In this document: positions 1-6,811 of the stretch, one piece after another | Layout of the letters: each line of letters begins with the position of its first letter | Position numbering within the stretch: position 1 is the first letter of the stretch | Source of the DNA: JANOQP01 sp044227705 | Lineage (GTDB): Bacteria > Bacteroidota > Bacteroidia > Chitinophagales > Saprospiraceae | Length of the DNA stretch: 8,177 nucleotides | Direction of reading: 5' to 3' | NCBI GenBank assembly: GCA_044227705.1 | Contig: JBGAWE010000208.1 | Span: 1 to 8,177, forward strand | Made by a program: the position numbers and the translations under genes | Notes under the pieces: model-generated | What the model was told of the DNA's origin: nothing | Seen by the model: the letters and a program-made list of their open reading frames with translations, nothing else | The model's database searches: none

Positions 1-1754
1 CGCATCATCGGCTGCCCAGCCAGCGATGTCAGGTCCTTCAACATCTTGAAGTGCGGGTAAAACGCCCCAAGCTCCTTCCTCGCCATCGTCGCCGCCACTT
101 CGTCGTCAGCCTTTTTGTGGAGGATTTTGTCGAGCAGCTTTTGCAGCGGCTCCTGCGTCGCGGGGAACTCGGAGGTGCGGTATTTTGAAACCCCTGCCTT
201 CGCCGCCGCCGAGGCTACCGCCCGGTCAAGCCCGCCAAGCTCGTCGACGAGGCCAAGCTCCTTCGCCTTCCGACCCGTCCAGACGCGGCCCTGCGCGATT
301 TCGTGGATTTGGTCGCGGGTCTTGTGCCGCCCATCGGCCACCTTTTTCAAAAAGTCCTCGTAGGTCCGCTCGGCGAATTGCTGCAAAATCGCGTGCTCCT
401 CAGCCGAGTACGGCAGGACGGCCGTGCCGAACGTCGAGAACTTGCCCGTTTTCACCGTGTCGTACTGGATGCCGAGGTTGTCGCGCATCGTGCGGGTCAG
501 GTTCGGGAACATCATGAACACGCCAATTGACCCAGTGATGGTCGACTTGTCGGCGAAAATCGAGTCCGCGTGGCAGGCGATGAGATAGCCACCCGACGCC
601 GCCACGTCGCCCATCGAGACGACGACCGGCTTGCCCGCCTCGCGGCAGAGGTCGAGTTCGCGCAAAATATTGTCGGATGCGAGTGCCGCGCCGCCGCCGG
701 AGTTGACGCGCAGGACGATTGCTTTGACCGCGTCGTCGCGCCGGATTTTCCGCAGGATTTTGACGTACTGCTCATCGGTGATTGTCCCCGCCTCCTCTTT
801 TCCGAAATTGATGGAGCCTTCGGCGATGACAACGGCCACTTTGTCCTTCACCCCAAAATCAATCTTCCGCCCGCCCTTCGCCTCGAAATAGTCCTCGACG
901 GAGACCTTTTTGAGCTTCTCCTTTTTGTCCAGCCCGAGCCGCGAGCGCATCGCGTCGAGCGCCCGGTCCTCGAAACCGACGGCATCGGCAAGCCGATATT
1001 TCACCGCGTCCTCGGGTTCTTTCACGAGGTACTGGTCGGCGATGCGGCGCAGTTCCTCCATCGGGATTCCCCGGCTTTGCGAGATGTCGGCCAGGAAATT
1101 CCCGTAAAGCTCATCGAGGAGTTCGCGCATCTGCGCCCGGTTCTCGTCGCTCATCTTCGTCAGGCGGTACGGCTCGGTGTACGACTTGTACTTGCCCGCG
1201 TAGTAGATCTGCATATCTATATCCAGCTTGTCTATCAAGCCTTTGTAGAACGGGATCATCGCCGACAGCCCCCGGAAGTCGAGGTTGCCCGAGGGGTTGA
1301 CGATGAGCGAGTCGGCCACCGAGGAGAGATGGTAGGCGTTCTGCGTGTAGATGCTCTGGTAGGCGACGATGAACTTGCCCGCCTTCTTGAAGTCGAGCAG
1401 GGCGTCGCGGATGGTGCCCTCCGTCACTCGGCCGGCGGGGAAGTACATGCAGTTGAGATAGATGCCCTTGATGTTCGGGTCGCCCTTCGCCCGCTCGATG
1501 GCCGCGGCGATGTCGTGCAGCCCGAGGATTTTCTGATCGTCGAGCGAAAAGCCCATGTCGAGGTTATTGGTTTTCTCGGGCACGGGCGCCTCGAATTTCA
1601 GTTCGAGCACCGTGTTCGGCGAGACCGTCACCTTGCCTTCTTTCATCGAGCTGGCCAGACCGCTGACCGTGCAAATCCCGAAAAAGGTGAGGCAAACGAG
1701 GGCCAACGCGGTGCCGAGGCAAGAGGCAAAGAGGTACTTGAAAAAGTTGTTCAT
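1..1754 (-). CDS. sppA: Signal peptide peptidase SppA, 67K (long) type, 3' end cut by window edge
   Basis: Membrane-bound serine protease that cleaves signal peptides left in the membrane after secretion. Reading the minus strand from the ATG at 1754-1752 gives 584 codons with no stop before the window edge. Residues 5-30 form a hydrophobic N-terminal anchor. The long form has two tandem SppA domains: the first contains YYAGKYKSYTEPY (about 185-196), whose second lysine, K190, matches the family's catalytic lysine; the second contains GDVAASGGY (382-390), whose S387 matches the nucleophilic serine. NSGGGAA (351-357) and STITGSIGVF (404-413) are further SppA hallmarks. Long SppA proteins are about 580-620 residues, so only a few residues should be missing. 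The gene starts 138 bases after the upstream gene ends and may have its own promoter. Both catalytic residues are present, so it should be active. Family identity is near certain. Confidence 0.96.
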   Translation of the reverse strand, partial: MNNFFKYLFASCLGTALALVCLTFFGICTVSGLASSMKEGKVTVSPNTVLELKFEAPVPEKTNNLDMGFSLDDQKILGLHDIAAAIERAKGDPNIKGIYLNCMYFPAGRVTEGTIRDALLDFKKAGKFIVAYQSIYTQNAYHLSSVADSLIVNPSGNLDFRGLSAMIPFYKGLIDKLDIDMQIYYAGKYKSYTEPYRLTKMSDENRAQMRELLDELYGNFLADISQSRGIPMEELRRIADQYLVKEPEDAVKYRLADAVGFEDRALDAMRSRLGLDKKEKLKKVSVEDYFEAKGGRKIDFGVKDKVAVVIAEGSINFGKEEAGTITDEQYVKILRKIRRDDAVKAIVLRVNSGGGAALASDNILRELDLCREAGKPVVVSMGDVAASGGYLIACHADSIFADKSTITGSIGVFMMFPNLTRTMRDNLGIQYDTVKTGKFSTFGTAVLPYSAEEHAILQQFAERTYEDFLKKVADGRHKTRDQIHEIAQGRVWTGRKAKELGLVDELGGLDRAVASAAAKAGVSKYRTSEFPATQEPLQKLLDKILHKKADDEVAATMARKELGAFYPHFKMLKDLTSLAGQPMM

Positions 1755-1795
1755 CCTATTGAAAACAGTGTGTTGAGATTGGGCTGTGTGTGTCG

Positions 1796-1803
1796 TAAAG
1801 GTA
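1796..1803 (-). promoter_or_regulatory. Possible Bacteroidota-type -7 box upstream of sppA
   Basis: On the minus strand this reads TACCTTTA, one base from the Bacteroidota -7 consensus TAnnTTTG, and it lies about 40 bases upstream of the sppA ATG. No TTTG -33 box is seen at the normal spacing (the nearest TTTG is about 33 bases upstream), so this is only a weak candidate. Nothing else stands out in the 138-base spacer 1755-1892: no clear terminator and no small gene. Confidence 0.2.
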
Positions 1804-1892
1804 GAAATCGAGGCCGCGACGGTGTTTGCGTTTCGACAAAACCGGCCAATTCGGGGACAAGCTTCTCAAAAAAGGAAAAGATGGGAATCTTG

Positions 1893-3329
1893 TCAGCGCA
1901 GGCATTCCTCCACCCATTCCCGGTTGGCCAGCGGCTCAAGCGCGGCGATTTTCTTTCGCTGGGCGCCAGCCTTCTTCCTGTAATCCGCCGGCCGCAGCCG
2001 CCTCTCCGATTGGACGAGAAGAAAGAGCGGCCGCAGGGTCTTCAAAAAATTCAGGTTCGCCCGCCGCCCGTACTCGGGCATTTTTTTCTGCCGTCGTAGC
2101 CACTTTTTCGTCGTCTCGATGAGGGAAAAGAGCGCCTCTTCCTCCCCCTTGTGAAACCAGGATTTCAACTGGATGATTTTCGCGCCGAGCGCATAGCCCA
2201 TGTCGGTGAACTCGACCGTCTGCAAGGCGGCGAGCGCGGAGGCGAATTCCTTCTTCTCAAAGGCCAGCGCGGCGCGGCTGTAGGCATGGGCGTTGCCGCG
2301 CTCCTCGGGCGGCAGCTTCTCGCGGAACTCATCGATGAAACAGGCCGTCCACTCGAAATCGCGCGTCCGAAGTCCGGCGGTCACGATGTTCTTATAGGCC
2401 CAGGGCGAGAGGTGGCCATTCTTGAAAAGCGCACCGCGCTCGAGCAGGGCGCGGTAAAGCCGCAACGCCTCGGTGTACCAATCCGAGTGCCCGGCGTTGA
2501 TTTGGCGGATGCAAAAATTGAGCGAGTAGTGCCAGAGGGCGAAAGCCTCGCTCGTCGCCAGTTTGGCCTCATGCTCGGCCAACAGCCCGACAAATCGTTG
2601 ATAGTCAACCGCTTGGAGCCGTTCGAGCATGGCCAGTGCGGCGGCGTAAATTTGAAAAACGGGGTCGTCCAGCCAGTCCTCGCGGCGGGCAAGCCAGTTT
2701 TTCACCTCGGGCAGGAAGTGCGGCTCATAGCTCCCGTTGACCACCTGCCCGCGCGAAATCATACCGCAGGCCAGCCGCAGCTTGTCGAGCGCGAAGGCCC
2801 GGTCGAGTGCGTCGTTCTCGAGCTGGAGGTTTTCGTCGAAGGCCCTTTTTCCGGATTGGATGAACGCCCGGTCGAGCCTTTCGAAGTGGCCCGCCTCGTC
2901 GCGCCAGAAGTCGGCCGAGCGGTCGAGCCGCGCTTTTTTTTGAATGGAGAACCTGCGGTCGATGGTGCCAAAAGTGGCCAGCTCCTCGGCTCCGAGCAGC
3001 GCGTCCATCTGCCAAAAGAGGCGGGCAGTCGGGTGCTCCTCGAAGCGGTTTTGGGCGAGGAAGTCGAGCAGGAGAGCCAGCAGGTCGGAGGTGAGGTTGT
3101 TGAACTTGAGGTCGTCGAAAGGCTCGTTTTCATGGAAAACCAGCGCAAAGACGGTTTCCTTCTTTAAAGAATCAGGCAAAAACCCTGGCGCGGCCTTGAG
3201 CAAGACCTCAGCCAGACGCTGCGACTTCCGATGCCTGGTGAAATACCCGCATTGCACGAAATGCCCGAACCGGGCAAGCTCGCGCGGCTCCATTTTTTTC
3301 AAAACCTGGACAAGCCGGGTGTTTTTCAT
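1893..3329 (-). CDS. Conserved Bacteroidota helical protein of unknown function (478 aa)
   Basis: Function unknown. The N-terminus (about residues 8-95) has the pattern LKKMEPRELARFGHFVQCGYF, a Lys/Leu-rich stretch, then FDDLKFNNLTSDLLALLLDFLAQ. From memory this resembles a common Bacteroidota family of roughly 480-500 residues whose members begin with 'L..L...EL.rf..F..SpYfn' and carry a 'yd..klr.l.s.Ll.l.e.FL' segment. The rest is predicted entirely helical with TPR/PPR-like helix pairs (for example ALRLYRALLERGALF and ALAFEKKEFASALAALQTVEF), which suggests a scaffold rather than an enzyme. The C-terminal 80 residues are strongly basic (KKWLRRQKK, RRLRPADYRKKAGAQRKK). There is no signal peptide or membrane segment, so it is probably cytoplasmic. 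Its ATG overlaps the TGA of the upstream 150-residue gene by four bases, implying co-translation. A run of eight A residues (minus strand, 2941-2934) falls inside the gene without breaking the frame. Confidence 0.85.
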   Translation of the reverse strand: MKNTRLVQVLKKMEPRELARFGHFVQCGYFTRHRKSQRLAEVLLKAAPGFLPDSLKKETVFALVFHENEPFDDLKFNNLTSDLLALLLDFLAQNRFEEHPTARLFWQMDALLGAEELATFGTIDRRFSIQKKARLDRSADFWRDEAGHFERLDRAFIQSGKRAFDENLQLENDALDRAFALDKLRLACGMISRGQVVNGSYEPHFLPEVKNWLARREDWLDDPVFQIYAAALAMLERLQAVDYQRFVGLLAEHEAKLATSEAFALWHYSLNFCIRQINAGHSDWYTEALRLYRALLERGALFKNGHLSPWAYKNIVTAGLRTRDFEWTACFIDEFREKLPPEERGNAHAYSRAALAFEKKEFASALAALQTVEFTDMGYALGAKIIQLKSWFHKGEEEALFSLIETTKKWLRRQKKMPEYGRRANLNFLKTLRPLFLLVQSERRLRPADYRKKAGAQRKKIAALEPLANREWVEECLR

Positions 3330-3778
3330 GCCCCAAAGAAAAACTCCACGCCCTGCATTTCGCCCGATTCCGGCGGCACAAACCCGCGCCGCGCCGCGGT
3401 CGATTTGATGGTTTCCTCCCGCCAGAACCGGAGCCAGTCGTTTCGCCGGGCCAGTTTTTCTTCGAAAACCAGCTCGTCGATGGAGGTCTCGTCGAAGGTC
3501 GCCAGCTCCCTTTCGAGCATGAAGTTTCGAATGGTCCAGAGCCAGTAGACGGTCAGCGTCTCGTGGTAGCCGCTCGTGTCGGTGTTGGCCGTGCCGGTGG
3601 CTTCGTTGTGGCGGAGGATGCGCTCGCGCATGGCTGGGAGGGCGTTTCGGCCGTGCAGCGCGAGCATGGCGAGGCCCATGATGAGGTGCATCTCGTGGGT
3701 CCAGTCAGCTTTGTCCATGCGGCCGGTTTCCCACTTTTCGAGGAGTTTGCTGGCTTCTTCTGTTGTTATCAGGAACAT
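3326..3778 (-). CDS. Small conserved protein with WTHxxHL and GYHETLT motifs, function unknown (150 aa)
   Basis: No assigned function. The frame also opens with a TTG at 3811-3809, but the ATG at 3778-3776 is preferred; it yields MFLITTEEASKLLEKW. Two motifs stand out: WTHEMHL (residues 26-32, H28 and H31) and TSGYHETLT (68-76, H72 and E73), joined by a helical segment with N58 and N65. I recall uncharacterised proteins of about this size with the same 'W.H..HL ... GYHETLT' layout, so it is probably a conserved family. The His/Glu spacing in a helical protein could suit a metal site, but that is inference. It has no signal peptide. Its stop overlaps the start of the 478-residue gene (ATGA). 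The upstream AT-rich spacer (3779-3859) contains TTGACA on the minus strand (3843-3838), but no good partner box is visible. Confidence 0.8.
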   Translation of the reverse strand: MFLITTEEASKLLEKWETGRMDKADWTHEMHLIMGLAMLALHGRNALPAMRERILRHNEATGTANTDTSGYHETLTVYWLWTIRNFMLERELATFDETSIDELVFEEKLARRNDWLRFWREETIKSTAARRGFVPPESGEMQGVEFFFGA

Positions 3779-3859
3779 TGGAATGTTCAAAATTCGCCGG
3801 TCTATCGGCAATAAGTTGTTTTTAGGAAAATAGAACCTGTCAAAATAGTCGATAAAACG

Positions 3860-3900
3860 AAAACAGTCTCGGCAGTCAAATCAACTGCCAAGACTGTTTT
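3860..3900 (-). terminator. Intrinsic terminator after the PorE-like OmpA gene
   Basis: Long hairpin starting 30 bases after the stop of the OmpA-domain gene. Arms are 3860-3876 and 3884-3900 with a 7-base loop (3877-3883). Ten outer pairs (AAAACAGTCT with AGACTGTTTT) and six inner pairs (GGCAGT with ACTGCC) are perfect. The single position between them (3870/3890) is a C-A mismatch on the plus strand but a G-U pair in minus-strand RNA, giving a continuous 17-bp stem only for the minus-strand transcript. The 3' arm ends in UUUU, followed by CGUUUU. This fits termination of the T9SS block and separates it from the 150-residue gene. Confidence 0.88.
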
Positions 3901-3929
3901 TAGTCAAAATTGGGCTTAACGATAAGAGA

Positions 3930-5966
3930 TCACTCCTTCCCCCGGAACTCGACCTTCACTCCTTCGTTGATTTTTCGCACCCTGACCTCTGTCCGCCGGT
4001 TGAAGGCGTGCTCCTCGTCGGAGCAGTTCACCCCGTCGAGGCAGCGGTTGCGCGGCTGCGACTCGCCCATCCCGATGGCGTTGACGCGCTCGGCCGAGAT
4101 GCCCCGGGCAACCATGTAGATTTTTGCGTTTCGCGCCCGCTCGTCCGAAAGTTTCTGGTTTTCGATGGCCGAGCCGCGCGTGTCGGTGTGCGCGAGTAGG
4201 TCAATTTCCATCGACGGGTACTGTTTCATGACCGAGATGAGACCCTCCAATTGACGGCAGGCCGACTCGTTCAAGGTCGCCTTGTTGAAGTCGTAGTAGA
4301 TTTTGTCGAGCGTGATGATTGACCCGACTGCCAGCGGCTCGGGCGGCGCGAGGGCGGGCGCGTCGTTGCCGATTATTCGGTCACGTCCGAGCTTGATTTC
4401 TTTGAAAATCTTGCCCGGCTCGTCCAGTTTTATCGGTTCGACTTTGCCGATAAAGCCTTCCTTTTCAGCCAAAAGGGTCCAGTCGCCGTCGAGTCCGAGG
4501 CAAAAGTCGAACTCGCCGTTGAGGTTCGTCCGCACGAGTTCCTGCTTGCCCGAGACCCGGTCGGCGAACTTGACGACGGCGTTGTTGATGGGTGTCCCGT
4601 AACCGTCCGTTTTCACCACGCCGCGCACCGGTTTGCAGCGCGGCAGCGGTTCGAGGGCGATGTCGAGCGGTGAGGTCGGGTTCTCCTCGCCGGTATAGAG
4701 CTTGTCACCGACCTTGTAGCCGTCCATCGTGATGACGAGGAGGTAGTCTTTGCCTGGCAAAAAATCGAAGGTCGCCAGGCCCGCCGCGTTCGAGAAAAGG
4801 TCGGCAGGGCCGAGATCGTCGGCGTTCTTTCTGACGAGGCGGAGGGCGAGGTTCGTCGAGCCGTTCTCGTCCGGCTGGAGCATCACATCGTAAAAATCGC
4901 CGCCGCTCGCGTAGCCGTCCTTCGACCTTTCCAAAACCCGGATCGCCGCGCCTTGCAAAGCCTGATTGGTGTAGGCGTCGTGCACCATGACGCCGGCGTG
5001 GGCGCTCGCCGGGCGTGCCAGGCCGTGGAGACCGTCCTCTATCTCAACGGAAAAAATGTCGTCCTCTCCGACCGAGTTCGGGCGGTTGGAGGAGAAGAAT
5101 CCGCGCGTCCCTTCCGGGTTGAGGATGAGGCCGAGGTCGTCCAGTTCCGAGTTGAACGGTTCGCCGAGGTTGGTGATTTCGGTGAAACTGGAGCTGGTTC
5201 CGTCGGTTTTGGCCATGAAAATGTCCAACCCGCCCATCGAGTTGTGGCCCGTCGAGGCGAAGAAGAGCGCGCCGCTGGCGTGGACGAACGGGAAGCCCTC
5301 GCGCCCGTCCGTGTTGATCTCGGGGCCGAGATTCTCCGGTTGAGACCAGCCGCCGCCTGGCTCTTTCCGCACTCGATAAAGATCGAAGCCGCCGAGGCCG
5401 CCTGGCATGTCGCTCGAAAAATAGAGCACGTTACCGTCGGGCGAGAGGGCCGGGTGACGGCACGAGTACTCATCGGAGTTGAACGGCAGGGGCCTGATTT
5501 TTTCCCAGTCGAACAGGCCGCGCGTCGCCTCGCAGATTTGCTGCTGCGTGGCGCCTTTCGCGTCGGGCTTCGAGGCGTTTCTCGAAAAATAGACGGTGTT
5601 CCAGTCGCTCGAAAAGGTGAGCGGCCCCTCGTGGCCCGTCGAGTTGAGGTTGACGCTGAACTCCTGCCGCGCAATCGGCTCGCCGTTGGGGTCGAAGGGC
5701 GCGAAGAAGAGGTCGTGGAATCGACCGCCCGTCCGCTTGTCGACCGGCCCGGCCGTGTGCGTTGAGACGAAGACGAGCCCGTTTTGATAGAAATTGGGGC
5801 TGTAGTCGACCTTCTGCGAGTTGATGGCTGTGAGGTTGCGGACTTTGACGCCCCGGTTCTCGCGGCCTTTTTCATAGATTTTGTCCTTGCTCTTCTGTTT
5901 CGTCGTGCTCTGGGCGAGCATCGCCGCGGGCAGGAGGGCGAGGAGGAAAATAACGCTGTGCTTCAT
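3930..5966 (-). CDS. PD40 beta-propeller / OmpA-domain periplasmic protein, PorE-like (678 aa)
   Basis: Likely periplasmic or outer-membrane-associated protein that binds peptidoglycan. The first in-frame start is a TTG at 5969; the adjacent ATG at 5966-5964 gives a clean signal peptide (MKHSVIFLLALLPAAMLA-Q) with no lipobox cysteine. Residues about 50-310 hold PD40-type propeller blades, including HPALSPDGNVLYFSSD, FPFVHASGALFFAST and LILNPEGTRGFFSSNRP. Two carboxypeptidase-regulatory-like beta folds follow (about 325-440 and 445-527; RGVVKTDGYGTPINNAVVKF). The C-terminal OmpA domain (about 550-665) starts DKIYYDFNKATL and keeps HTDTRGS (D595) and LSDERA (R610), where this family contacts peptidoglycan. 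The order propeller, regulatory fold, OmpA domain is that of PorE of the T9SS, but PorE's N-terminal TPR region is absent and PorE is a lipoprotein, so this is a relative rather than a clear ortholog. It sits last in the block with the PorP/SprF-like gene and is followed by a strong terminator. Confidence 0.92.
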   Translation of the reverse strand: MKHSVIFLLALLPAAMLAQSTTKQKSKDKIYEKGRENRGVKVRNLTAINSQKVDYSPNFYQNGLVFVSTHTAGPVDKRTGGRFHDLFFAPFDPNGEPIARQEFSVNLNSTGHEGPLTFSSDWNTVYFSRNASKPDAKGATQQQICEATRGLFDWEKIRPLPFNSDEYSCRHPALSPDGNVLYFSSDMPGGLGGFDLYRVRKEPGGGWSQPENLGPEINTDGREGFPFVHASGALFFASTGHNSMGGLDIFMAKTDGTSSSFTEITNLGEPFNSELDDLGLILNPEGTRGFFSSNRPNSVGEDDIFSVEIEDGLHGLARPASAHAGVMVHDAYTNQALQGAAIRVLERSKDGYASGGDFYDVMLQPDENGSTNLALRLVRKNADDLGPADLFSNAAGLATFDFLPGKDYLLVITMDGYKVGDKLYTGEENPTSPLDIALEPLPRCKPVRGVVKTDGYGTPINNAVVKFADRVSGKQELVRTNLNGEFDFCLGLDGDWTLLAEKEGFIGKVEPIKLDEPGKIFKEIKLGRDRIIGNDAPALAPPEPLAVGSIITLDKIYYDFNKATLNESACRQLEGLISVMKQYPSMEIDLLAHTDTRGSAIENQKLSDERARNAKIYMVARGISAERVNAIGMGESQPRNRCLDGVNCSDEEHAFNRRTEVRVRKINEGVKVEFRGKE

Positions 5967-6010
5967 CAAGATTGCTGAATTGTTGTCGGAAAAAGGGATG
6001 GATTGAACCG

Positions 6011-6035
6011 CCGCAAAGACGCAGAGCGCACGAAG
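6011..6035 (+). repeat. Degenerate CGCAGAG-type intergenic repeat, copy 1
   Basis: In the 125-base spacer between the OmpA-domain gene and the broken sorting-domain gene, the plus strand reads CCGCAAAGACGCAGAGCGCA followed by CGAAG. It matches the spacer copy at 6763-6785 in the same orientation with about five mismatches and a one-base gap. It also resembles the CCACAGAGACGCAGAG-type repeats seen between genes in many bacteria; that recollection was not checked. Apart from this repeat I see no gene, clear promoter or strong hairpin in 5967-6091. Confidence 0.55.
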
Positions 6036-6091
6036 TTATTTCACGCTGCGGTCGGCCTTGAACGGATTTCAGACGGAAAGGTTGGGCCTCG

Positions 6092-6713
6092 TCACCGCAC
6101 CAAAGTCACGTTGCCCTTCTTGAAAAAACGCCGCGCCGCGCCGCCCGAGACCTCGACGAAATCCCACTCGGCATAGTAGGCGAAGACGGCGTCCTGCATC
6201 TTTCTCTTTCTGAAAATGCCGTCCCAGCCGGCGGCGTTCGGGTCGTCGGTCTGCCAGACAAGCTCTCCCCAGCGGTCGAAGATTTTGAGGGTGAAGTTTT
6301 CGAGCGGGCAACTGAAAAGCGGGAACCAGAAGTCGTTCAGCCCGTCGTCGTTGGGCGAGAAGACATTTGGCCAGAAGATGGCCTTGCGAGTTCGACTCCG
6401 TCGAGCCGCACACGAGATAGCCCGAACCGGTCTTCGAGGGGCAGACGTGCCAAAGCTCGTCATATCCCGAGCCGCCTATTTCGGTCGCCCATTTCTGGTC
6501 GCCCGCTGGCGAGACGCACATCACCAGCCCGTCGCCACTCGACGAGCCGCTCGAAGTCGTCCCGACGACGATGAAATCAGTCCCGTTGTTGGCCGTGATG
6601 ACCCAGCGGGCGTTCTCGTCGCCGGTCGAACCGTAGGTTTTCTGCCATGTTGTCTGTGATAAAAGGGAAGGCTGGCTTGAAAGGAATGCCAGCAGAAAGG
6701 CGAGTTTTTTCAT
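6092..6713 (-). pseudogene. Short secreted protein with type B (gliding-motility-type) sorting domain, frame broken
   Basis: The ATG at 6713-6711 opens a clear signal peptide (MKKLAFLLAFLSSQPSLLSQ) followed by two propeller-like repeats: WQKTYGSTGDENARWV...DFIVVGTTSS (23-55) and WATEIGGSGYDELWHV...GYLVCGSTES (75-107). After about residue 110 this frame becomes Arg-rich nonsense and ends only at 6069. A good type B C-terminal domain lies in the next frame from about 6370 to the TGA at 6094-6092: PNVFSPNDDGLNDFW, IFDRWGELVWQ, AGWDGIF and a terminal KKGNVTLVR, 92 residues in all. The two parts meet between about 6371 and 6392 and need a +1 shift (one extra or two missing bases). Repeat proteins of this kind usually have several more repeats before the sorting domain, so an internal deletion or a collapsed repeat is as likely as a point indel. 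If joined, the product would be about 206 residues. It lies 98 bases after the porP-like gene. Confidence 0.82.
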
Positions 6714-6756
6714 GGCGAGGGCTGACTGGTTAGGCAAATTTGTCAGCCCAAAAATA

Positions 6757-6791
6757 GAAAAGCCACAGATACGCGGAGGCGCAGGCTTTTC
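6757..6791 (-). terminator. Possible terminator hairpin after the porP-like gene, with a repeat in its loop
   Basis: Perfect 8-bp inverted repeat: GAAAAGCC (6757-6764) and GGCTTTTC (6784-6791), separated by 19 bases. In minus-strand RNA it begins 21 bases after the porP-like stop and is followed by UAUUUUUGG, a partial U tract. The direction fits that gene. The stem is short and the loop long, so it may give only partial termination or act as an mRNA 3' end inside an operon. Confidence 0.45.
6763..6785 (+). repeat. Degenerate CGCAGAG-type intergenic repeat, copy 2
   Basis: The plus strand reads CCACAGATACGCGGAGGCGC followed by AGG, aligning with the copy at 6011-6035 in the same orientation. 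It occupies the loop of the hairpin at 6757-6791 and shares a few bases with both arms. The remainder of the 98-base spacer (6714-6811) shows no gene or clear promoter. Confidence 0.55.
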
Positions 6792-6811
6792 AACTCTAGC
6801 CCCGATCTGGC

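Noticed and set aside
570..2099. Long plus-strand open frame (509 codons) opposite sppA and running into the next gene
   Set aside because: It is the mirror of the sppA codons in GC-rich DNA. The minus strand has clear SppA catalytic motifs, while this product is rich in Arg/Val/Asp with no recognisable domain and crosses a gene boundary.
2934..2941. Run of eight identical bases inside the 478-residue gene as a phase-variation tract
   Set aside because: The frame is intact across it and protein similarity continues on both sides; one short run is weak evidence for switching.
2151..3167. Plus-strand open frame (338 codons) opposite the 478-residue helical protein gene
   Set aside because: The minus-strand frame has family resemblance and a coupled start; the plus-strand product is a low-complexity antisense shadow.
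3779..3859. AT-rich spacer as a small RNA, origin or attachment site
   Set aside because: It is an ordinary promoter-sized gap between a terminator and a start codon, with no repeats, tRNA or integrase nearby.
4953..5765. Plus-strand open frame (270 codons) opposite the PorE-like gene
   Set aside because: The PD40 repeats in the minus strand account for this sequence; the antisense product shows no domain or signal peptide.
6007..6052. Hairpin around repeat copy 1 as a terminator after the broken gene
   Set aside because: The arms pair over only eight bases with a mismatch, are far apart, and no U tract follows in minus-strand RNA.
6371..6392. Programmed +1 ribosomal frameshift joining the two parts of the sorting-domain gene
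   Set aside because: No recognisable slippery site or in-frame stop sits at the switch; a mutation, deletion or assembly error explains it more simply.
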